A DNA stretch of 52,053 bases from contig CAZJQD010000026.1 in the NCBI GenBank assembly GCA_964548165.1, positions 1 through 52,053 on the forward strand, in the 5' to 3' direction. This document shows, piece after piece, positions 44,929 to 52,053 of this stretch (positions within the stretch are counted from its first letter, which is position 1; each line of letters begins with the position of its first letter). Under the pieces are notes generated by a model that had not been told where the DNA came from, made no database searches, and saw only the letters and a program-made list of their open reading frames with translations. The translations under genes were made by a program, and so were the position numbers. Origin of the DNA: CAZJQD01 sp964548165 [NCBI: uncultured bacterium]. GTDB lineage: Bacteria; UBA8481.

Positions 44929-46191
44929 ATGGCCAGCGAGATCAAAGTCGTCGTCATCGCGGGTTCCGTCGATGAGCGCGTCCGGCTGAAGAAGGCGTTT
45001 CTCGTCGAGCAGAGCCTCGAGATCATCGGCGAGGCGGACAACGCGGAGGAAGGGGTCCGGATCGTCCGCGAGCTGAGCCCCACCATCGTTGTGGTGGATT
45101 CCCAGCTGGCCGGCGCCCAGCCGGACGGGCTCGTGGCCGCGGAGCAGGTGACGGTCCAGTGCCCGACGACGGACGTGGTGATGGTCTCCGAGCATGGGAC
45201 GGACGGGCTCTTCCTCCGCAAGGCGATGCTGGCCGGCGTGAGGCAGGTCCTGCCCAAGCCCTACGACCCCAGCGACCTCGTCGAGATCATCAAGCTCGTC
45301 GCCGACATCGGGGAGAAGAAGAAGGAGTCCCTGGCGAGGGTCATCGGAGAGAAGGAGGAAGCCGTCCTCACCTCCAAGCTGCTGACCATCTTCTCGACGA
45401 AGGGCGGCGTCGGCAGGACGCTCTTCGCCGTCAACCTCGCCGTCGCCCTGAAGAAGATGACAGGCAAGAAGGTCTGCCTGGTCGACGCCGACCTGCAGTT
45501 CGGCGACGTGGCGATCATGATGCACCTCCAGCCCAAGAACACGATCGCGGGCCTGGCGCGCGAGATCGCCGACGCCGGCACGCTGGAGGACGAGGTGCTC
45601 GAGGCTCACCTCGTGACGCACGAGGCCAGCGGGCTGAAGGTGTTGACCGCGCCGCTGCGGCCCGACGAGGCCGACCTCGTGAAGGGCCCGCACATCGACG
45701 CCATCCTTCGCAAGCTCAAGGAGAAATACCACTACGTCGTCGTCGACACCCCGGCGTTCCTTTCCGATACCGTCCTGACCGCCCTCGAGATCTCCGACGC
45801 CATCCTGGTCCTCCTGACCATGGAGCTCCCGACCCTCAAGAGCGGCAAGCTCATGATGGAGATTATGCAGACGTTCGGTTACGGCGAGGACAAGGTGAAG
45901 ATCATCCTCAACCGCGAGACGCCCGAGGGTACCTTCAAGAAGGCGGACATCGAGCAGACCCTGGGTCACGAGATCACGGCGACCATTCCCTCGGACGGGG
46001 CCGCCGTGATGCCGTCGGTCAACGAGGGAGAGCCGTTCTTCCTGCGCTCGACGGATTCCAAGATCAGCGTCGCCATGAAGGAGGTCGTGAAGATCTTCGC
46101 GGCGACCGACGTGGTCGGAGACGGCGCCGCGTCCACGGCTCCAAAGAAGTCGGGGGGCCTCCTGGGGGGCATCTTCGGCAAGAAAAAGTAG
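44929..46191 (+). CDS. cpaE: CpaE/TadZ-like receiver-ParA ATPase
   Basis: 420 aa. Residues 1-130 are an atypical receiver: Asp57 is present (VVVDSQLAG) and Lys114 follows, but the N-terminal acidic pair is replaced (VVVIAGSVDE). The rest is a MinD/ParA-type ATPase with STKGGVGRT (156-164), where the usual final Lys of the deviant Walker A is Arg, and VCLVDADLQFGDVA. The C-terminal GGLLGGIFGKKK could be a membrane-targeting tail. TadZ proteins place the pilus machine at the pole. It starts 7 bp after the secretin stop. Confidence 0.92.
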   Translation: MASEIKVVVIAGSVDERVRLKKAFLVEQSLEIIGEADNAEEGVRIVRELSPTIVVVDSQLAGAQPDGLVAAEQVTVQCPTTDVVMVSEHGTDGLFLRKAMLAGVRQVLPKPYDPSDLVEIIKLVADIGEKKKESLARVIGEKEEAVLTSKLLTIFSTKGGVGRTLFAVNLAVALKKMTGKKVCLVDADLQFGDVAIMMHLQPKNTIAGLAREIADAGTLEDEVLEAHLVTHEASGLKVLTAPLRPDEADLVKGPHIDAILRKLKEKYHYVVVDTPAFLSDTVLTALEISDAILVLLTMELPTLKSGKLMMEIMQTFGYGEDKVKIILNRETPEGTFKKADIEQTLGHEITATIPSDGAAVMPSVNEGEPFFLRSTDSKISVAMKEVVKIFAATDVVGDGAASTAPKKSGGLLGGIFGKKK

Positions 46192-46231
46192 CGTTGAACC
46201 CCCAATCCCCGATTGCTAGACTGATCTAACC

Positions 46232-47713
46232 ATGTCTCTGCTCGAACGTCTCGAGTCGATGAAAAAGACCGCCCAGAAGGCCAAGGCGGTCTCGTCCACC
46301 GGCGAACCGACATCCCTCACGCCCCGCGATCAGCTCAAGCGTCGCGTCCAGGAAAAGCTCATCGCCGAGATCGACTCGTCCGTTCTTGCCCAGCAGGACG
46401 AGGTCAAGCGCACGATCCTCCGTGCCCGCATCGAGGAGAACATCGCCAACGTCGGCGCCGAGATCCAGGTTTCGCTCACCAAGAAGGAACACGAGGAGGT
46501 CATCAAGGAACTCCTGGACGACATCCTCGGCCTCGGCGTCATCCAGACGCTCATCGAGGACCAGGACATCTCCGAGATCATGGTGAACGGGCCGAACCAG
46601 GTCTACGTCGAGAAGAAGGGCAAGCTGACGCTGACCGACGTGACGTTCGCCAACGAGGAGGCGGTCCGCACCTGCATCAACAAGATCATCGCGCCGCTGG
46701 GACGCCGGTGCGACGAGTCGATGCCCTACGTCGACGCCCGCCTCAAGGATGGCTCCCGCGTGAACGCCGTGATTCCGCCCCTCGCGCTCAACGGATCGAC
46801 GATCACCATCCGGAAGTTCAAGAAGGACCCTCTTCGCGTCGGCGATCTCATCAAGTTCGGCGCCATGACCCAGACGATCGCCGACTACCTCAAGGCAACC
46901 GTCATGGTCGCCCGCAACATCGTCGTCTCGGGCGGCACGGGTTCCGGCAAGACGACGCTCCTGAACGCGCTCTCGTCGTTCATCTCCGAGGGTGAGCGCA
47001 TTGCCACCGTGGAGGACGCAGCCGAGATCCAGATCCTCCAGCCCCACTGGGTGCGCCTGGAGAGCAAGGCGGCGAACGTGGAGGGCAAGGGCGCCGTGAC
47101 GATGCGCGACCTCATCCGCAACACGCTCCGCATGCGTCCCGATCGCGTCATCGTGGGCGAGTGCCGCGGCGGCGAGACCCTGGACATGCTCCAGGCGATG
47201 AACACGGGCCACGACGGCTCCCTGACCACCCTGCACGCCAACACGCCCACGGACGCGGTCCGGCGTATCGAGACGATGGTGCTGATGTCGGGCGTGGACC
47301 TGCCGTCCCGCGCCATCCGCGAGCAGATTGCCTCGGCCATCCATGTCATCGTCCAGCAGTCGCGCCTCTCGGACGGCTCCCGCAAGATCACCTACATCAG
47401 CCAGTGCACGGGCTTCGATGGCCACGAGGTCCAGCTCGCGGACATCTTCCGCTTCGTGCAGACCGGCGTCGACGACCTCGGCAAGATCCAGGGCGCGCAC
47501 CAGCCGATGAAGTACATCCCGACGTTCTACAAGCTCTACGTGAAGAACGGGATCATCATGCCGCTCACGCTCTTCGGCTTGTCCAGCGCGGAGGCAAAGG
47601 AGTGGATCCAGAAGGAGCTCGTCGACGAGATCAGGCGCCAGCCGGAGCTCGTGGAGCGCCTGTCCGAAGAGGGGGCAGGCATAGACTTCTCGCACGCCAG
47701 GGGCGGGCATTAG
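46232..47713 (+). CDS. cpaF: Tad pilus assembly ATPase CpaF/TadA
   Basis: 493 aa, cytoplasmic hexameric secretion ATPase driving pilus assembly. Walker A GGTGSGKT (234-241), ATVEDAAEIQ (Asp box), MRPDRVIVGECRGGETLDML (Walker B) and TGHDGSLTTLHANTP (His box) are complete. The N-terminal all-alpha region (30-100) is typical of CpaF. The ATG lies 40 bp after cpaE with no clear ribosome-binding site. Confidence 0.96.
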   Translation: MSLLERLESMKKTAQKAKAVSSTGEPTSLTPRDQLKRRVQEKLIAEIDSSVLAQQDEVKRTILRARIEENIANVGAEIQVSLTKKEHEEVIKELLDDILGLGVIQTLIEDQDISEIMVNGPNQVYVEKKGKLTLTDVTFANEEAVRTCINKIIAPLGRRCDESMPYVDARLKDGSRVNAVIPPLALNGSTITIRKFKKDPLRVGDLIKFGAMTQTIADYLKATVMVARNIVVSGGTGSGKTTLLNALSSFISEGERIATVEDAAEIQILQPHWVRLESKAANVEGKGAVTMRDLIRNTLRMRPDRVIVGECRGGETLDMLQAMNTGHDGSLTTLHANTPTDAVRRIETMVLMSGVDLPSRAIREQIASAIHVIVQQSRLSDGSRKITYISQCTGFDGHEVQLADIFRFVQTGVDDLGKIQGAHQPMKYIPTFYKLYVKNGIIMPLTLFGLSSAEAKEWIQKELVDEIRRQPELVERLSEEGAGIDFSHARGGH

Positions 47714-47776
47714 GCCGGTGGGAGCGCCGTTGTCTGCCGGCGATCAACGAACGGGCGGGGAAGGGGGAACGCGCTC

Positions 47777-48796
47777 ATGATCAAGCTGATCGTCGGCGGG
47801 GCATTCCTCCTCATCTGCCTGGTCATCATCGCGCTCTTGATCAAGAAGGTGCGGACCAAGGACACCGGCGAGTCCAAGCTCGACAAGGAGCTCGCGCCCT
47901 ACATCGACAAGGAATACTTCAGCAAGCTGGAGCAGTTGGAGGCGGAAGAGGCCGCGATGGGCCTCGAGAAGCGCCGCCAGGGCGGGGCTCTCCAGAACGT
48001 CGGCAAGATCGTCGAGAAGCTCGTCGTGCTGGAGGGTTATCGCACGCGCCTGGCCCTCAAGCTCTCGTCCGCAGGGCTCAAGTGGCGCTCCGGCGAATTC
48101 CTGACGCTCATGATGTCGATCGGCGTCTTCTGTTTTTTCCTGGGACTGGCGATCGGCAAGCTCATGTGGAACAACCCGCTCATCGTCGGCGTGCCGCTCG
48201 GCGTCTTCGGGTTCCAGGCCCCCTCCTTCTACCTCGGTTTTCGCAAGTCCGGCCGCCAGGCGAAGTTCCAGGGACAGCTCGTCGACACCCTGGGCCTCAT
48301 CTCCAACTCCCTCAAGGCCGGCTACTCGTTTCTCCAGGCCATCGAGATGGCCGCGCGCGAGGCGCCGGAGCCGACGCGGGAGGAGTTTCAGCGGCTCGTT
48401 AGAGAGAATTCGCTGGGCATGCCGCTTGACGACGCCATGGAGGCGATGGGGCGTCGGATGGAGTCGGACGACTTCAACCTGACGGTCACCGTCGTCCTGA
48501 TCCAGCGCCAGATCGGCGGCAACCTCGCCGAGATCCTCGATAGCATCGCGGCGACGATCCGCGAGCGCATCAAGCTCATCGGAACCATCTCGGCCCTGAC
48601 CGCCCAGGGCAAGATGGGCGGCATCGTCATCACGGCCCTGCCCACGGGCCTCTTCGGCATCATGTATTTCCTCAACCCCGAAGTGATGGGCATGCTCTTC
48701 CAGGAGAAGGTCGGCTGGATCCTCATCGTCATCGGGCTCATCATGCAGGCCATGGGCGCCTTCGTGATCAAGAACATGCTCAACGTGGAGATGTAA
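47777..48796 (+). CDS. tadB: Tad inner-membrane platform protein TadB
   Basis: 339 aa. One N-terminal helix, a charged cytoplasmic part, then the T2SSF-type domain: LVDTLGLISNSLKAGYSFLQAIEMAAREAP and GGNLAEILDSIAATIRERIKL, between membrane helices near 105-150 and 270-330. It pairs with TadC to form the platform moved by CpaF. It starts 63 bp after cpaF and 3 bp separate it from tadC. Confidence 0.94.
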   Translation: MIKLIVGGAFLLICLVIIALLIKKVRTKDTGESKLDKELAPYIDKEYFSKLEQLEAEEAAMGLEKRRQGGALQNVGKIVEKLVVLEGYRTRLALKLSSAGLKWRSGEFLTLMMSIGVFCFFLGLAIGKLMWNNPLIVGVPLGVFGFQAPSFYLGFRKSGRQAKFQGQLVDTLGLISNSLKAGYSFLQAIEMAAREAPEPTREEFQRLVRENSLGMPLDDAMEAMGRRMESDDFNLTVTVVLIQRQIGGNLAEILDSIAATIRERIKLIGTISALTAQGKMGGIVITALPTGLFGIMYFLNPEVMGMLFQEKVGWILIVIGLIMQAMGAFVIKNMLNVEM

Positions 48797-48799
48797 GGG

Positions 48800-49753
48800 A
48801 TGCCTCTTGGGCTGATCGTCGGCGCGCTCTCCGTCCTGATCATCGTCACCGTCGGGATCGCGATCTGGTTCATCAAGGGGGCGAAGCGCAACATTCCCCG
48901 CGAACGCCTGCTGGAGCTCAACAAGAAGGAGGACAAGCGCAAGGCCGTCGCCGGGTCGTTCGAGCAGGAACAGCTCGAGAAGTCCTTCTTCGAGCGCGTC
49001 ATCCAACCGACGCTCGACAAGTTCTCCAAGAAGATCGAGAAGAAGGGCGGCAAGAAGGTCGACAAGACGACCGAGCTCCTCATCCGCGCCGGCAATCCCG
49101 GCAACCTCACGAGCGGCCAGTTCCGGGCTCTCCAGTTCCTCTCCGCGATGATCTCGGTCTCGTTCTTTGGCTTTCTCTCGCTCGTCGGTCTCATCCCGCT
49201 CCAGTTCCTGCCCCTCTTCTGCCTCATCGCCGGTGGCTTCTCGTTCATCGTTCCGCAGTTCTGGCTCAGCTCCCAGGTGACCAAGCGGCAGAAGAAGATG
49301 CGCAAGTCCCTGCCCGACCTTCTCGACCTCCTGACGGTCTCCGTCGAGGCCGGGCTCGGGTTCGACCAGGCCATCCAGAAGGTCATCGAGAGGATGAAGA
49401 ACCCGCTGACCGAGGAGTTCGACCGGATGCTCCAGGAAGTCAAGATGGGTTCGACCAGGAAGGATGCCTTGAAGGCCCTGACGGCGCGGGCCCAGGTTTC
49501 CGAGCTCGACTCGCTCATCGCGGCCATCATCCAGGCCGACGCTCTCGGCGTCTCCATCGGCCAGATCCTGCGCATCCAGTCCGACCAGCTCCGCACCAAG
49601 CGGCGGCAGATGATCGAGGAGATGGCCCAGAAGCTCCCGATCAAGATGCTCTTCCCGATGATCTTCTTCATCTTTCCGACCATCTTCATCGTGACGCTGG
49701 GGCCGATCGCCATCAAGGTCTGGAAGGAAATGGGCAGCTCGGGCGCCGGCTGA
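48800..49753 (+). CDS. tadC: Tad inner-membrane platform protein TadC
   Basis: 317 aa. T2SSF domain with LPDLLDLLTVSVEAGLGFDQAIQKVIERM and ALGVSIGQILRIQSDQLRTKRRQM, helices at both sides, a first helix at residues 4-25 and a Lys-rich linker. It ends LGPIAIKVWKEMG like other TadC proteins. Last core Tad gene here; no Flp pilin, TadV prepilin peptidase or TadD gene was found in the window. Confidence 0.94.
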   Translation: MPLGLIVGALSVLIIVTVGIAIWFIKGAKRNIPRERLLELNKKEDKRKAVAGSFEQEQLEKSFFERVIQPTLDKFSKKIEKKGGKKVDKTTELLIRAGNPGNLTSGQFRALQFLSAMISVSFFGFLSLVGLIPLQFLPLFCLIAGGFSFIVPQFWLSSQVTKRQKKMRKSLPDLLDLLTVSVEAGLGFDQAIQKVIERMKNPLTEEFDRMLQEVKMGSTRKDALKALTARAQVSELDSLIAAIIQADALGVSIGQILRIQSDQLRTKRRQMIEEMAQKLPIKMLFPMIFFIFPTIFIVTLGPIAIKVWKEMGSSGAG

Positions 49754-49776
49754 CCACGCATTCCCGACCCACCTCC

Positions 49777-50190
49777 ATGCCTCTTCTTCACGCGCGACTG
49801 GTGCGAACCGGCGAGTCCCTGGGCGATCGCATCGCGTCAGCAGACACCTTCGGGGCGCGCTTCTTCGGCCTGATGGGGCGACGTGCGCTGGGTCCGGGAG
49901 AGGGACTTCTCCTGACCGAGACCTCCTCGATCCACATGGGATTCATGAGGTTTCCCATCGATGTGATCTTTCTCGATGCAGAGGGCCGCGTCGTTGCCGT
50001 AAGGGAAAGACTTCGCCCCTGGTTGGGATTCGCCATGGCGCCGGCTTCCGCGGCCCTGGAGCTTCCCGCAGGCACTCTTGGTCGCGCTGGCGTCCGTGTT
50101 GGCGACCACGTCAGCTGGGCATTTAATGATACGAATTGCATTGGTGGAAGCCGGGATGAGAAGAAAGAAGTCAGCGATCGCCATTCATAA
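49777..50190 (+). CDS. DUF192 family protein
   Basis: 137 aa. The family pattern is clear: FFGLMGRRALGPGEGLLL, SIHMGFMRFPIDVIFLDAEGRVV and SAALELPAGT. No signal peptide, unlike many DUF192 members. Function unknown. It lies 23 bp after tadC and is probably in the same transcript. Its last codons overlap the palindromic operator of the next gene. The C-terminal 20 residues are charged and may be nonconserved. Confidence 0.88.
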   Translation: MPLLHARLVRTGESLGDRIASADTFGARFFGLMGRRALGPGEGLLLTETSSIHMGFMRFPIDVIFLDAEGRVVAVRERLRPWLGFAMAPASAALELPAGTLGRAGVRVGDHVSWAFNDTNCIGGSRDEKKEVSDRHS

Positions 50191-50200
50191 GGTTATGAAT
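50183..50200. promoter_or_regulatory. Palindromic operator upstream of the XRE gene
   Basis: ATTCATAA-GG-TTATGAAT, a perfect dyad of 8-bp arms ending 4 bp before the -35 box at 50205. AT-rich in a GC-rich genome, which makes it stand out. A likely binding site for the adjacent XRE regulator or another dimeric protein. Confidence 0.65.
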
Positions 50201-50204
50201 CTCG

Positions 50205-50232
50205 TTGACCGGCCGGGAATGCGTGCTAATAT
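50205..50232 (+). promoter_or_regulatory. Promoter of the XRE regulator gene
   Basis: TTGACC (50205-50210) and TAATAT (50227-50232), 16-bp spacer. Transcription should start near 50239, giving a leader of about 35 nt containing GGGGGAG. Confidence 0.75.
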
Positions 50233-50273
50233 CCTCGAACACGTCATCTCGGGGGAGAAACGGCAGGGCCATC

Positions 50274-50708
50274 ATGGGTAAAGTCGAGAGTTTATTGAAG
50301 CAGGAGATCATTCGCCTATCAAAGCGCGAGGTGCGCAAGGCCGCCACGCCGATCCGAGAGGAAGTCAAGCGGTTGAAGGTGAGAACCGTCGAGTTGATGC
50401 GTGCCCTGGCGGCCGTGCGCGCGCAGCTGGACGCGTCGCGGGCCAAGGAGCGCGTGAGCCGGTTGCGCGAGGAGGTCGCCCAGGGCAAGGTTCGCCGGCG
50501 GCTCTCCCCCAAGATGATCGTTCGCATGCGGACGCGGCTCGGGGTTTCCCAGGCGCGGTTCGCCCAGTTGATTGGCGCCAGCCTGCCTTCCATTACGAAC
50601 TGGGAAAAGGGCAAGACGACGCCGCGGCCCGAGATCCGCGAGAAGATCCTTTCGCTCAGGGCCCTGAAAAAGCGCGATATCCGCCTTCTCGAGGGCGCCC
50701 AGGACTAG
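50274..50708 (+). CDS. Coiled-coil protein with C-terminal XRE helix-turn-helix
   Basis: 144 aa. The N-terminal 80 residues are strongly charged and helical with coiled-coil character (LLKQEIIRLSKREVRKAATP, LRAQLDASRAKERVSRLREEV-type heptads). The C-terminal HTH is IVRMRTRLGVSQARFAQLIG followed by the recognition helix in SLPSITNWEKGKTTPRPE. ATG 50274 follows GCAGGG; the open frame extends to 50205 only through the promoter. Probable DNA-binding regulator, perhaps autoregulatory via the adjacent palindrome. Confidence 0.88.
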   Translation: MGKVESLLKQEIIRLSKREVRKAATPIREEVKRLKVRTVELMRALAAVRAQLDASRAKERVSRLREEVAQGKVRRRLSPKMIVRMRTRLGVSQARFAQLIGASLPSITNWEKGKTTPRPEIREKILSLRALKKRDIRLLEGAQD

Positions 50709-50715
50709 GCGTCCG

Positions 50716-50761
50716 GCAGGGCTGGCCGGCCCTGCAGTCTTCCCCGGGCGTCCGCCCGGGG
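50716..50761 (+). terminator. Two GC-rich hairpins between the XRE gene and rho
   Basis: GCAGGGC (50716-50722) with GCCCTGC (50729-50735), 6-nt loop; then CCCCGGGC (50742-50749) with GCCCGGGG (50754-50761), 4-nt loop. They follow the XRE stop by 7 bp. No T-tract follows, so they may be Rho-independent pause sites or mRNA-end protectors rather than a classic terminator. Confidence 0.55.
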
Positions 50762-50773
50762 CAAAAGTTGGCG

Positions 50774-50801
50774 TTGACATGGACCCCGCGCGTCTTACGA
50801 T
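50774..50801 (+). promoter_or_regulatory. rho: Sigma-70 promoter of rho
   Basis: TTGACA (50774-50779), 16-bp spacer, TACGAT (50796-50801). Predicted start near 50808, giving a leader of about 150 nt before rho. Confidence 0.8.
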
Positions 50802-50819
50802 AGGCGCGCATCACCCACC

Positions 50820-50849
50820 CTGACGAGCTGCGGGGGGGCCCCGCGTCAG
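50820..50849 (+). promoter_or_regulatory. Stem-loop in the rho leader
   Basis: Lower stem CTGAC (50820-50824) with GTCAG (50845-50849), a one-sided bulge, and an upper stem GCGGGG (50830-50835) with CCCCGC (50839-50844). It lies early in the predicted leader RNA. rho is autoregulated by leader termination in other bacteria; whether this stem takes part is unknown. Confidence 0.5.
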
Positions 50850-50933
50850 AGGGGCAGACCGCACCAGGCTCGCATCCCAAGAACCGGATCAGAGGAACGA
50901 GGGGACCCACGGGCGCCTCGCCCTGATCACGGA

Positions 50934-50947
50934 CCCATTGCAATGGG
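50934..50947 (+). promoter_or_regulatory. Palindrome overlapping the rho ribosome-binding site
   Basis: CCCATTGCAATGGG is a perfect palindrome; as RNA it gives a 5-bp stem with a TGCA loop. Its right arm overlaps GGGGGAGA (50945-50952), the ribosome-binding site 6-7 nt before the ATG at 50959, so folding would mask part of it. Confidence 0.45.
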
Positions 50948-50958
50948 GGAGACCAACC

Positions 50959-52053
50959 ATGCCTCGGAAGAAGACGACCAGGAAGAAGCAGGCGGAGGAC
51001 GACGTTTCCGTCGTGGAGACATCGCAGGAGACCACGGCCTCCACCGACAAGGACGGGAACCGCGCCTCCGCTCCGCCGCCGACGGCGGCGCCGCTGCCCG
51101 TCGCCGAGGAGACCCCGCCCGCTCCGCGACCGCCGGGTGAGACTCCGGTGGAGCTGGACGCGGCCGGGCTCCAGAAGAAGTCGATCGTCGAGTTGACGCG
51201 CAAGGCGCGCGACCTGGGGGTCGAGAACGCCACGGCCCTGAAGAAGCAGGAGCTCATCTTCGCCATCCTCGAGGCCCAGGCCAAGAATAGCGGCCAGGTG
51301 ATCGCCACGGGCGTGCTGGAAATTCTCCCGGACGGCTTCGGTTTCATGCGGTCGCCGGACTACAACTACCTCTCTTCCCCGGACGACATCTACGTCTCGC
51401 CCTCGCAGATCCGGCGCTTCGCCCTTCGCAAGGGCGATACCGTCTTCGGCCAGGTCCGCCAGCCCAAGGAGGGTGAGAAGTTCTTCGCCCTCGTGAAGGT
51501 CGACGCGGTCAACCACCAGGATCCGGCGTCCGCCTTCGACCGGATCCTCTTCGACAATCTCACCCCGCTCTATCCCGACAAGCGGTTCACGCTCGAGATG
51601 AAGGGTCAGAAGGACATGTCGATGCGCATCATCGACCTCCTCTCGCCCATCGGCAAGGGGCAGAGGTCGCTCATCACGTCGCCGCCGAAGGCGGGCAAGA
51701 CGATCCTGATGCAGGAGATCGCCAACTCCATCGCCGCCAATCACCCGGAGGCGACGATCATCGTCCTCCTGATCGACGAGCGTCCCGAGGAAGTGACGGA
51801 CATGCAGAGGACGGTCAACGCCGAGGTCGTGGCGTCGACGTTCGACGAGCCGGCGACGCGGCACGTGCAGGTCGCCGAGATGGTGATCGAGAAGGCCAAG
51901 CGGCTCGTGGAGACCAAGAAGGACGTCGTCGTTCTCCTGGATTCCATCACGCGCCTGGCGCGCGCCTACAACCAGGTCGTCCCGGCCTCCGGCAAGGTTC
52001 TCTCCGGCGGCGTCGACTCGAACGCCCTGCACCGGCCGAAGCGCTTCTTCGGC
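50959..52053 (+). CDS. rho: Transcription termination factor Rho (3' end outside window)
   Basis: 365 residues present; the frame is open to the window end. ATP-dependent RNA helicase that terminates transcription. Residues 1-65 are a charged and Pro-rich extension. The Rho-N SAP-like domain is about 68-110 ([18 protein letters not shown]), and the RNA-binding cold-shock domain about 115-185 ([19 protein letters not shown]). Walker A SPPKAGKT is at 241-248 and Walker B in [17 protein letters not shown]. The ATG has GGGGGAGA upstream. The missing C-terminus should be about 50-60 residues. Confidence 0.97.
   Translation, partial: MPRKKTTRKKQAEDDVSVVETSQETTASTDKDGNRASAPPPTAAPLPVAEETPPAPRPPGETPVELDAAGLQKKSIVELTRKARDLGVENATALKKQELIFAILEAQAKNSGQVIATGVLEILPDGFGFMRSPDYNYLSSPDDIYVSPSQIRRFALRKGDTVFGQVRQPKEGEKFFALVKVDAVNHQDPASAFDRILFDNLTPLYPDKRFTLEMKGQKDMSMRIIDLLSPIGKGQRSLITSPPKAGKTILMQEIANSIAANHPEATIIVLLIDERPEEVTDMQRTVNAEVVASTFDEPATRHVQVAEMVIEKAKRLVETKKDVVVLLDSITRLARAYNQVVPASGKVLSGGVDSNALHRPKRFFG

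Noticed and set aside
41511-45257. 1248-codon open frame on the minus strand opposite the secretin and cpaB
   Set aside because: It is the antisense shadow of GC-rich coding DNA; its protein is low-complexity Arg/Gly/Asp/His and matches no fold, while the plus-strand genes have clear motifs.

Overview
The window is about 52 kb of GC-rich DNA with dense, heavily overlapping genes. Many start/stop overlaps are 4 bp (ATGA, GTGA, TTGA), and GTG or TTG starts are common. The gene content points to a Gram-negative bacterium with an outer membrane (secretin, beta-barrel porin, CcmF) and aerobic or microaerobic respiration (KatG, heme A synthesis, complex I). The combination of an 11-gene complex I operon, a Tad pilus locus and CtaA/CtaB/DUF420 suits lineages such as Acidobacteriota, Myxococcota or candidate phyla like Eisenbacteria. 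That placement is inference; no rRNA or other phylogenetic marker was usable here. No tRNA, rRNA or CRISPR array was seen, and no gene-free stretch exceeds about 300 bp.

Layout: 1-1567 is the 3' part of katG. 1683-4021 is a promoter with a dyad operator followed by a gene run encoding SOUL heme-binding protein, PNPOx-like flavoprotein, nitroreductase and TspO. 4050-5862 (minus) holds a DoxX-like membrane protein and an ATP-cone/uridine-kinase-like fusion. 5963-9785 is hemB-ribE-ribBA-ribH-nusB, a tetrapyrrole/riboflavin run. A 131-bp MITE with IS66-like ends and an 8-bp target duplication sits at 9865-9995, directly before a large TPR protein (probable CTG start), a polysaccharide deacetylase and a single-domain response regulator. 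13513-18662 holds cytochrome assembly genes: ccmF with a C-terminal zinc ribbon, ctaA, ctaB and DUF420. fdxA (7Fe ferredoxin) has its own promoter and terminator.

19208-30532 (minus) is ogt and nuoA-B-C-D-H-I-J-K-L-M-N. nuoE, nuoF and nuoG are absent, so the enzyme encoded here lacks the NADH-oxidising module; the neighbouring ferredoxin is a possible but unproven donor. 30810-32710 is DUF309 plus an MFS exporter. 32738-32906 is a long inverted repeat. 32921-35917 (minus) encodes an NlpC/P60 hydrolase, an alginate-export-type porin and a FecR-domain protein ending in a c-heme motif. Two large GT-C-like membrane proteins are divergently transcribed from a polypurine spacer.

39789-49753 is a Tad/Flp pilus assembly locus: TadG-like, CpaB, secretin, CpaE/TadZ, CpaF/TadA, TadB, TadC. 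Its promoter region contains two perfect DnaA boxes. The secretin is unusually long (1105 aa) and appears to carry five BamE/SmpA-like modules, while CpaB has a calcium-binding-type repeat just outside its membrane anchor. This is the most unusual system in the window. The right end holds DUF192, an XRE regulator with a palindromic operator, and the 5' part of rho with a structured leader.
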